Shown in pieces: positions 57,586-64,000 of a stretch of DNA of 64,000 nucleotides; position 1 is the first letter of the stretch; each line of letters opens with the position of its first letter. The position numbers and the translations under genes were made by a program. The DNA is from PALSA-612 sp963776735. Its GTDB lineage: Bacteria; Actinomycetota; Thermoleophilia; Gaiellales; Gaiellaceae. The stretch is from assembly GCA_963776735.1 (NCBI GenBank), contig CAVZNV010000023.1, positions 124,001 to 188,000 of the forward strand, written 5' to 3'. The notes beneath the pieces were generated by a model. It had not been told where the DNA came from. It saw only the letters and a program-made list of their open reading frames with translations, and ran no database searches.

Positions 57586-59024
57586 CGGACTCCCTCCAGG
57601 TCGCGCAGCTGATCCTTCTGGATCTTGCCGAGGCCGTTGCGCGGGATCTCCTCCACGAAGCACACCGACTTCGGCACCTTGAAGCGGGCGAGCCTGGCGC
57701 CGCACCACTCGAGCAGCTCGTCCTCCCCCAGGCCGTCGGCGACGACGTACGCGGCGCCGACCTCGCCCCAGCGCTCGTCGTCGACGCCGACGACCGCAGC
57801 GTCCGCGACCTGCTCGTGCTCGTGCAGCACCGCCTCGACCTCGGCTGGATAGACGTTCTCCCCGCCCGAGATGTACATCTCCTTGAGCCGGCCCTTGATG
57901 CGGAAGAAGCCGTCCACGTCGCACTCGGCGATGTCGCCCGTGCGGAGCCAGCCGTCGGCGTCGAGCACGGCTTCGGTCGCCCCGGGGTTGCGCCAGTAGC
58001 CGGCGAACACGTTCGGCCCACGGACGAGCAGCTCGTCCTCGTCACCGAGCCGCACCTCGACGTATGGGTACGGCTTGCCGGCCGAGCCGGCGCGGCGCAT
58101 GGCGTCCTCCGGCGGCAGGCAGAGGACGTTCGGGGCCGCCTCGGTCAGCCCGTAACCCTGGACGATCTCCGTGCCGCGCTCAGCCCACACCTCCAGGAGC
58201 GCCTCCGGCATCGGTGCGCCGCCGACGACGGCGCGGCGCAGACTGCCGAGGTCGGCGGACGCGAACCCGGCCTGCTGGGACATGAACAGGTAGGTCGCCG
58301 GCACGCCCATCATCATCGTCACGCGCCGCTCCTCGATGAGCTCGAGCGCACGCGCGGGCTCGAACTGCCGCTCGAGGATCACGCGCGCGCCCTTCCACCA
58401 GGCGAGCAGCGGCGCCACGTTCCAGCCACCGACGTGGAACTGCGGCAGCACCTGCAGCACGACGTCGTCGCGGTCGATGCCCGTCGCGAGGTCGAAGCTG
58501 ACGTTCGTCCAGAAGCAGTTCGCATGCGTGAGAACTGCGCCCTTCGGGTTGCCGGTCGTGCCGCTCGTGTAGACGAGCAGCAGCCCATCGCCGTCCTCGG
58601 CCTCGTCCGGTCCGGCCGCGTCCTTCCTTGCAACACAGTGTTGCAAGGGCTCGAAGGAGCGGGTGGTTGCGGCTGCGAGCTGCTCGTACTCCGGCTCGAC
58701 GAGGAACAGCGCCGGGTCGGCGTCGTCGAGCTGGTAGCGGAGCTCGGGCGGCGAGAGCCGCCACGACAGCGGCAGCAGCATCAGCCCGGCCTTGGCGCAG
58801 GCGAAGAGGATCTCGACGTGCTCCGGCGAGTTCCCGGTCAGCGTCGCAACGCGGTCGCCGCGGCGGAGGCCGGCCTCCCGGAAGTCGGCGGCGCGCGCGT
58901 CCGAGCCCTCCTCGAGCTCCCGGTATGTCACGAGCCGGCCGCCGAAGTCGATCGCCACCCGCTCCGGCGTCGTGCGGGCGCGGTCGCGGATCCAACGGCC
59001 GAGGGTATGCGCCCGCACGCTCAC
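57582..59024 (-). CDS. AMP-dependent acyl-CoA ligase
   Basis: A 480-aa ANL-superfamily enzyme activating a carboxylic acid to its CoA thioester. LLLVYTSGTTGNPKGAVLTH is the P-loop, IVQGYGLTEAAPNVLC the A5 core, WLRTGDIAECDVDGFFRIKG the hinge with Asp, and EIPRNGLGKIQKDQL the C-terminal Lys motif. The length suits medium/long-chain or aromatic acid ligases. It is coupled to the hydrolase (upstream) and tetR (downstream). The cognate acid is presumably brought in by the Liv system. Confidence 0.9.
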   Translation of the reverse strand: MSVRAHTLGRWIRDRARTTPERVAIDFGGRLVTYRELEEGSDARAADFREAGLRRGDRVATLTGNSPEHVEILFACAKAGLMLLPLSWRLSPPELRYQLDDADPALFLVEPEYEQLAAATTRSFEPLQHCVARKDAAGPDEAEDGDGLLLVYTSGTTGNPKGAVLTHANCFWTNVSFDLATGIDRDDVVLQVLPQFHVGGWNVAPLLAWWKGARVILERQFEPARALELIEERRVTMMMGVPATYLFMSQQAGFASADLGSLRRAVVGGAPMPEALLEVWAERGTEIVQGYGLTEAAPNVLCLPPEDAMRRAGSAGKPYPYVEVRLGDEDELLVRGPNVFAGYWRNPGATEAVLDADGWLRTGDIAECDVDGFFRIKGRLKEMYISGGENVYPAEVEAVLHEHEQVADAAVVGVDDERWGEVGAAYVVADGLGEDELLEWCGARLARFKVPKSVCFVEEIPRNGLGKIQKDQLRDLEGVR

Positions 59025-59815
59025 GCCTGCAGGAACTCCCTGACGACGGGAGCGAGCGACTCGCCCTCCTCCCAGATCAGCATGTGGCCGCGGTCGGGGA
59101 CGGCGTGCAGCTTGGCGCCGGGAATCCGCTCGACGAGCAGGTCGGCGTTGCGCGGGTCGATGACGACGTCGGCAGTGCCGGTGATCACGAGCGTCGGCGC
59201 GGCGATCTCGGAGCTCCGGTCGAACCGGTCGAAGGAGGCACCTGCGATCGCCTGGGCGCGCCAGGCCTCGACGGAGGGAGCGCGCTCGAGACGATAGGCG
59301 TAGATCTCGTCCACGAGCTCGGGCCGCTCCCGCACGGCACGCTCGCCGGCCGAGTTCTCGACCATCAGCCTGAGGCCGGCCTCGCGCTCCATCGTCGGGA
59401 ACCGGCCCATCGCCTCCACCGTCTCCGCGGGCATCGGGTACATGTTCGGACCACCCGAGGCGGTGGACGCGAGCACGAGGCGGTCGACTCGCTCCGGGTG
59501 CGAGAGCGCCAGCTCCTGTGCGATGAACCCACCCAGGCTGACGCCGAGCACGTGCGCGCGCTCGACGCCGGCGGCGTCGAGAACGGCCACGGCGTCGCGG
59601 GCCATTTCCGCAACGCTGTACGGGCCGGGCGGGGCATCGCTCTCCCCGACGCCGCGGTTGTCGAACAGGATCACCCGGAAGTCCTCCGCGAGCAGCCTGG
59701 GCAGCGGCCCCCAGCCCAGGCGGTCGTAGCCGAGGCCGTGGACGAAGAGCAGCGGGTCGCCCTCTCCGAGCACCTCGTAGTCGATCCGAACATCGCCGTT
59801 GTACGCGTCGCTCAT
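59021..59815 (-). CDS. Alpha/beta hydrolase
   Basis: A 264-aa alpha/beta-fold hydrolase resembling 3-oxoadipate enol-lactonases and related esterases: LLFVHGLGYDRLGWGPLPRL, FDNRGVGESDAP, nucleophile elbow GVSLGGFIAQ, acid residue in ITGTADVVIDPRN and His in PDRGHMLIWEEGE. Substrate unknown; in this operon it may release the acid from an ester or lactone before CoA activation. Its ATG overlaps the livM stop. Confidence 0.86.
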   Translation of the reverse strand: MSDAYNGDVRIDYEVLGEGDPLLFVHGLGYDRLGWGPLPRLLAEDFRVILFDNRGVGESDAPPGPYSVAEMARDAVAVLDAAGVERAHVLGVSLGGFIAQELALSHPERVDRLVLASTASGGPNMYPMPAETVEAMGRFPTMEREAGLRLMVENSAGERAVRERPELVDEIYAYRLERAPSVEAWRAQAIAGASFDRFDRSSEIAAPTLVITGTADVVIDPRNADLLVERIPGAKLHAVPDRGHMLIWEEGESLAPVVREFLQA

Positions 59816-60900
59816 GCTTCCTCCTGTGGCTCGACGAGACCCCGGTCGACCTGTACTGCCGCCTCGAGACGCTGCAGTCCGCTCGGCCGCCCGCGCGACC
59901 CGATCCCGACGATGCCGCCGGGCAGGAAGACCACGATCAGGATGAACAGCACCCCGAGCAGGAACAGCGGCTGCGAGAGCGGCGTGCGCAGGACATCGGG
60001 CAAACCCTGCACGAAGCTCGAGTCGCCGACCGCGACGAGGCGCTGGTTCAGGAACATGTAGAGAAACCCGCCGAGCAGCGGCCCCCAGAGCGTGCCGCTA
60101 CCGCCGAGAACGACCATCACGAGCAGCGCGAGCGTGAAATCGGGCGTCGTGACGCTGATGTCGGCGCCGCCGACGTCGAGCAGGTAGACGACGCCCCCGG
60201 CGGCGGCGAGCGACGAACCGAGCACGAAGGCGAACAGCTTGTAGCCGTGCGTGCGCAGCCCCATCACCTCGACGCGGCGCTCGTTTTCGCGGATCGCCTG
60301 CCACACGTGACCCGGCGACGAGCGCACCGCCCAGCCGACGACGAGCAGCACCGCGAGGGCGTACCCGAGCGAGAGCCAGTACAGGTTCTTCGTGTTGAAG
60401 ACGCCCACGAACGCGGACGGAACGCGCGTGTAGTCGTACCCGAGCCCCTGGTCGCCGCCCGTCCAGCTGTGTGGGTTCTTCTCGACGAGGATGCCGCCGG
60501 CCTGCGCGAAGGCGAGGGTGACCATGGCGAAGGCGATCCCGCTCGTGCGCAGGCTGACCGCACCGACCGCGGTCGCCAGCAGGACACCCGCGGCGACGGC
60601 GGCGAGGCAGGCCTCGGCGAAGGTCCACTGCCACTTCGTGATCGCGATGTCGGCCACGTAGACGCCGGTTGCGAAGTAGAGCGCGTGGCCGAACGAGAGC
60701 AGCCCCGTGAAGCCGAAGAGGAGGTCGTACGAGAGCGCGACCCCGGCGAAGACGAGACTGAGCGCGAGCACCTGCAGCGTTCCCGGGCTGGATAGCGGAC
60801 CCGGGAAGACGCTCCCGGCCGACACGTCGAGCCACGGCACGGCGACGAGCAGCGCCAGCAAGGCCGGCGGCCAGGCGCGCCGGACGAGGTCCCGGCTCAC
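59812..60900 (-). CDS. livM: Branched-chain amino acid-type ABC permease LivM
   Basis: A 362-aa inner-membrane permease. About nine helices; LLFGFTGLLSFGHALYFATG and AIRENERRVEVMGLRTHGYK (the EAA-like coupling loop) and LLVMVVLGGSGTLWGPLLGG are characteristic of LivM. The GTG at 60900 overlaps the livH stop (GTGA). Together with LivH, F, G and K it imports amino acids or, often, aromatic or other carboxylates. Confidence 0.93.
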   Translation of the reverse strand: MSRDLVRRAWPPALLALLVAVPWLDVSAGSVFPGPLSSPGTLQVLALSLVFAGVALSYDLLFGFTGLLSFGHALYFATGVYVADIAITKWQWTFAEACLAAVAAGVLLATAVGAVSLRTSGIAFAMVTLAFAQAGGILVEKNPHSWTGGDQGLGYDYTRVPSAFVGVFNTKNLYWLSLGYALAVLLVVGWAVRSSPGHVWQAIRENERRVEVMGLRTHGYKLFAFVLGSSLAAAGGVVYLLDVGGADISVTTPDFTLALLVMVVLGGSGTLWGPLLGGFLYMFLNQRLVAVGDSSFVQGLPDVLRTPLSQPLFLLGVLFILIVVFLPGGIVGIGSRGRPSGLQRLEAAVQVDRGLVEPQEEA

Positions 60901-61778
60901 GCCGTCCTCCCCTGAAGCTGTGCGGGACGCACCAGGAGCACGGCGGCGAGCAGAAGCACGACGGACAGGTCGCCGAGACCGGTCGAGTAGTAGTTGACGT
61001 ACTCCTGCGTGAGCGCGACGACGACGGCCGCGACCGCGGAGCCGGCGATCGAGCCGAGGCCGCCGATGACGATGACGATGAAGGCGAAGATCAGCAGGCT
61101 CGTCCCACGGTCGGGAGTCACGGACGTGAAGTACACCCCCGAGAGGACGCCCGCCAGCGCCGCGGCGACGCCGCCGATCCCGAACACGAGCGTGAACGCG
61201 CGCTTCACGTCGATCCCGAGCGCGGTGACCATCCCCCGGTTCTCGACGCCGGCGCGGATGATCAGCCCGTAGCGCGTGTAGCGCAGGAACGCCGTCAGCC
61301 CGCCGAGCACGAGCAGCGCGGCGGCGATCTCGATCCAGCGGTCGTTCGGGATGTACGCACCGCCGATCGTCGTCGTCCCCGCGAACCAGGCTGGCAGGGT
61401 GTAGAACTTCGCGTCGCTTCCCCAGATGCCCTCGACGAGCGCGACGGTGGCGAGCGACAGGCCCACGGTCACGAGCACCTGCTCGATGTGGCGCAGGTAG
61501 AGCGGCCGGATCAGGACGAGCTCGACGAGGGCCGCGAAGGTCGCGCCGGCAGCGATCCCGATCAGCGCGGCGACGAGGAATCGGATCCACAGATTCCCGA
61601 TCCCGGTCAGCTTCGTCTCGGCGTACCACGTCCCGTAGGCGCCGACGGTCAGGAAGGCGCCGTGGGCGAAGTTGAGCACGCCCATCAGCCCGTAGATGAG
61701 CGACAGCCCGGAGGCGACGAGGAAGTACATCGCGCCGAGGCCGAGTCCCGAGATCGTCAGCAGGACGATCGTGCTCAT
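60897..61778 (-). CDS. livH: Branched-chain amino acid-type ABC permease LivH
   Basis: A 293-aa permease partner of LivM. GLMGVLNFAHGAFLTVGAYG is the diagnostic LivH motif; the coupling loop is AGVENRGMVTALGIDVKRAF; FAFIVIVIGGLGSIAGSAVA follows. The ATG at 61778 overlaps the livF stop (ATGA). Confidence 0.94.
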   Translation of the reverse strand: MSTIVLLTISGLGLGAMYFLVASGLSLIYGLMGVLNFAHGAFLTVGAYGTWYAETKLTGIGNLWIRFLVAALIGIAAGATFAALVELVLIRPLYLRHIEQVLVTVGLSLATVALVEGIWGSDAKFYTLPAWFAGTTTIGGAYIPNDRWIEIAAALLVLGGLTAFLRYTRYGLIIRAGVENRGMVTALGIDVKRAFTLVFGIGGVAAALAGVLSGVYFTSVTPDRGTSLLIFAFIVIVIGGLGSIAGSAVAAVVVALTQEYVNYYSTGLGDLSVVLLLAAVLLVRPAQLQGRTA

Positions 61779-62470
61779 GCCGCGTGCCCGACTCCCAGCA
61801 GGCGATGGACGAGCGCCTCGTCGTCGAGGTCGGAGACCGTGCCGGTGTGGACGACGCGGCCCTGGTCGAGCACGACGATCGGGCCGGCGAGGCGGCGGAC
61901 GACGGAGAGGTTCTGCTCGACGAGCAGGGCAGTCTCGGTCTGGGCGATCCGCTCGAGCGCCTGCACGACGCCCGTCACGAGCGCGGGCGCCAGACCCTTG
62001 GTCGGCTCGTCGATCAGCAGCAGCCGGTTCGGGTTCAGCAGGGCACGTCCGATCGCGAGCATCTGCTGCTGGCCGCCGGAGAGCGTTCCGGCCCGCTGCC
62101 GCCCGCGCTCGGCGAGCTCCGGGAAGAGGTCGTAGACGAGCTCGTAGCGCGCCGTCCCGTTGCGGATCGACAGACGCAGGTTCTCTTCGACGGTCAGCCC
62201 GGAGAAGACGTCGCGGTCCTCGGGCACGTAGCCGACCCCGCGCCGGACGATCCGGTGCGTCGGCTCGGCATCGACCCGCTCGCCCTCGAACAGCACACTT
62301 CCCTGCCGGTGGACGAGCCCGAGCACGGCCCGGAGCGTCGTGGTCTTGCCGACGCCGTTGCGGCCGAGCAGCGCGGTCACGCCGCCTGCCGGAACGTCGA
62401 ACGACACGCCCTGCAGCACCTGTGCGCCGCCGAAGCCGACCCGGAGGTCGCGCACCTCGAGCAGGTTCAC
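61775..62470 (-). CDS. livF: ABC transporter ATPase LivF
   Basis: A 231-aa ATP-binding subunit. Walker A GRNGVGKTTTL, Q-loop region VGYVPEDRDVFSGLTVEENL, signature LSGGQQQMLAIGRAL, Walker B LLLIDEPTKGLAP and His-loop LLVEQNL. The start at 62470 overlaps the livG stop. The two different ATPases would form a heterodimer. Confidence 0.94.
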   Translation of the reverse strand: MNLLEVRDLRVGFGGAQVLQGVSFDVPAGGVTALLGRNGVGKTTTLRAVLGLVHRQGSVLFEGERVDAEPTHRIVRRGVGYVPEDRDVFSGLTVEENLRLSIRNGTARYELVYDLFPELAERGRQRAGTLSGGQQQMLAIGRALLNPNRLLLIDEPTKGLAPALVTGVVQALERIAQTETALLVEQNLSVVRRLAGPIVVLDQGRVVHTGTVSDLDDEALVHRLLGVGHAA

Positions 62471-63225
62471 AGCGCCTCTCCCACATAGGCCGCCTTGACC
62501 GTCTCGTCCCGCATCACGTTCTCGGGCGTGTCGCAGACGAGCAGCCGGCCGTGGTGCATGACGGCGATCCGCTGCGCCAGCCCGACGACGACCTCGATGT
62601 GGTGCTCGACCATCAGCACGGTCTTCGACTCCTCGCGGTGGACGGACGCGATCACCTCGACGAGCTCGGAAACGTCCTCGGTACCGACTCCCGCCATCGG
62701 CTCGTCGAGCAGGATCACGGTCGGGTTCGACGCGAGCAGCATCGCCACCTCGAGCTTGCGCTTCTCACCGCCGGCCAGCAGCGCCGCCGGCACCGGCTCG
62801 CGCGCGCTGAGCCCGACCCGGTCGATCGACCAGTGCGCCCGCTCGACCGCCTCGCGCACGCGCGAGGCGCGGCGCCAGATGCGCATCGTCCCGCCGAGCG
62901 ACGCCTCGGCGGCGAGGCGCACGTTCTCGAACGTGCTCAGGCGCGGAAACACGCTCGAGAGCTGGAACGTGCGCCCGAGCCCGGCCCGCGCCCGCGCGGA
63001 AGGCGGCTCCTTGGTGACGTCGCGGCCCCCGAGCACGATCCGGCCGGAGGTCGGCCGCAGCAGCCCGGAGAGCAGGTTGAACAGCGACGTCTTGCCGGCG
63101 CCGTTCGGCCCGATGATGCCGAGGAACTCGCCCGGCGAGACCGAGACCCCGACATCGGCGACGATGGTGGCGCCGCCGATGTCGAGGCCGAGACCGTGCG
63201 TCTCGAGGATCGGTGCCGTGCTCAC
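62467..63225 (-). CDS. livG: ABC transporter ATPase LivG
   Basis: A 252-aa ATP-binding subunit. Walker A GPNGAGKTSLFNLLSGL, LGRTFQLSSVFPRLSTFENV, a signature that reads LAGGEKRKLEVAMLLA (LivG-type), Walker B VILLDEPMAGVG and the C-terminal LivG extension VLMVEHHIEVVVGLAQRIAV. It is 28 bp downstream of livK and coupled to livF. Confidence 0.94.
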   Translation of the reverse strand: MSTAPILETHGLGLDIGGATIVADVGVSVSPGEFLGIIGPNGAGKTSLFNLLSGLLRPTSGRIVLGGRDVTKEPPSARARAGLGRTFQLSSVFPRLSTFENVRLAAEASLGGTMRIWRRASRVREAVERAHWSIDRVGLSAREPVPAALLAGGEKRKLEVAMLLASNPTVILLDEPMAGVGTEDVSELVEVIASVHREESKTVLMVEHHIEVVVGLAQRIAVMHHGRLLVCDTPENVMRDETVKAAYVGEAL

Positions 63226-63253
63226 CGCGGAGGGTGCAGCAGCCCGTTCCCCG

Positions 63254-64000
63254 CTACTTGAACGGCGTGATCGGAGGCTGGACGTTTCCGGGTGAGATCG
63301 TCTTCAGGACCTTCGGCGTGAACTTGCCGTTCGAGTTCTTGACGAGCTGCACCTGGAACATCGGCTGGATCATCGCATGGTCCTGCGGGCGGATCCGCTG
63401 GATGCCCTTCGGCGCCAGGAACTGCCAGCCCTCGAGCGCCGAGATCATCGCGTCGACGTTGTCGCCGTCCGCCTTCGAGACCGCGCGACCGATCATCTGC
63501 GCCGTCACGAACCCGTCCGGCGTGAACAGGTCGGGAAGCTGCCCGCGCCTCTTCATCTGCGCGATCAGCCAGTCGTTGACCTTGTTCTTCGGCGCGTTCC
63601 AGACGTAGTGCGAGAGGAACTTGATCTGGGTCGCAGCATTGCCGAACGCCTGCCAGGTGTCGCGCTGCGCGAGTCCGGTGGTCACCGTCGTCGAGTTGAA
63701 CACGCCCTGCTGCTGGAGCGCCTGGAACATCGCGCCGGCGGTCGAGCCGGCCCACGCGACGAAGAGCAGATCAGGCTTCGCCGAGGCCGCCTGCTGGGCG
63801 AACGGCGTGAAGTCCGTTGCCGAGAGCGGCACGAGGATCGAGCTGACCTGGTGTCCGCGGCTGCCGAGCACGGCCTTGACGGCGGCCACGTTCCCCTGAC
63901 CGAAGACGTAGTCCTGCGCGAAGACGAGGATCTTCTTGCCGACGCTCTTCCCGAGGAACGAGTTCGCGGCGAGGACGTCCTGGTAGGTCTGCCGGCCGGC
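63254..64000 (-). CDS. livK: Substrate-binding protein, LivK/Peripla_BP_6 type (partial)
   Basis: Open to the window edge; 248 codons of the C-terminal two-thirds are seen, so the signal peptide and N-terminus are missing. ILVFAQDYVFGQGNVAAVKA, PDLLFVAWAGSTAGAMFQAL and TPDGFVTAQMIGRAVSKADG are typical of the type I periplasmic-binding fold that captures amino acids or carboxylates outside the membrane. It heads the liv operon. Ligand unknown. Confidence 0.88.
   Translation of the reverse strand, partial: AGRQTYQDVLAANSFLGKSVGKKILVFAQDYVFGQGNVAAVKAVLGSRGHQVSSILVPLSATDFTPFAQQAASAKPDLLFVAWAGSTAGAMFQALQQQGVFNSTTVTTGLAQRDTWQAFGNAATQIKFLSHYVWNAPKNKVNDWLIAQMKRRGQLPDLFTPDGFVTAQMIGRAVSKADGDNVDAMISALEGWQFLAPKGIQRIRPQDHAMIQPMFQVQLVKNSNGKFTPKVLKTISPGNVQPPITPFK

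Noticed and set aside
1..64000. CRISPR array, prophage or insertion sequence
   Set aside because: No direct-repeat/spacer series, integrase, transposase or terminal inverted repeats were found; the gene content is chromosomal throughout.

Overview
The window is high-GC, densely packed bacterial DNA. Leaderless starts, an F420-type LLM oxidoreductase, a SigF/SigB-type partner-switching cluster, CaiB/SDR/acyl-CoA genes and the order obg-nadD-rsfS point to Actinomycetota. The mre/rod operon and overall gene style suggest a deep branch such as Thermoleophilia (Gaiellales-like); this placement is inference. No stretch longer than 300 bp lacks a gene, and I saw no prophage, IS element, rRNA or CRISPR array.

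Layout. 1-4.8 kb: partial pgi, a NUDIX hydrolase, a frameshifted lysylphosphatidylglycerol-synthase-like membrane protein, otsA and two small proteins. 4.9-16.5 kb: a regulatory and stress block. It holds a 1,513-aa PAS/GAF/PP2C/HATPase sensor protein, small stress-type genes, an AI-2E-type exporter, a thioredoxin fold without its cysteines, and a module of degenerate RsbW, SigF-type sigma factor, RsbW and three STAS proteins. Several promoters here look like SigB/SigF sites (GTTT-N15-17-GGGTAT). 16.5-24 kb: an LLM oxidoreductase, methyltransferases, SDR and CoA-transferase, a LuxR/AAA regulator and a hemolysin-III-family protein. 24-33 kb: tRNA-Ala, rsfS, nadD, obg, a PLP lyase/aminotransferase, two divergent M29-type peptidases, rpmA, rplU and RNase E/G. 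33-39 kb: a CMD-family protein, a GGDEF/EAL protein, a decarboxylase and an MFS transporter. 39-46 kb: mreB and the operon mreC-mreD-mrdA-rodA-DUF697. 46-53.5 kb: a methyltransferase-Maf fusion, a second methyltransferase, ndk, then valS-folC-aac(3)-like-microprotein-zinc ribbon. 53.5-56 kb: a glyoxylate-shunt locus (Cys-rich microprotein, aceA, small protein, GntR/FCD regulator) with two operator-like palindromes. 56-64 kb: a long run of coupled genes, livK-G-F-H-M, hydrolase, acyl-CoA ligase, TetR and a KASIII-like enzyme.

How it fits together. The central theme is probably a general stress response: the multi-GAF phosphatase would dephosphorylate STAS antagonists, these would sequester RsbW, and the sigma factor would be freed to act on nearby promoters. 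The liv operon looks like uptake and CoA activation of a carboxylic acid. Three conserved genes (LPG-synthase-like, obg, RNase E/G) each carry one apparent extra base, so base-level errors in this assembly are likely and should be kept in mind for other oddities.
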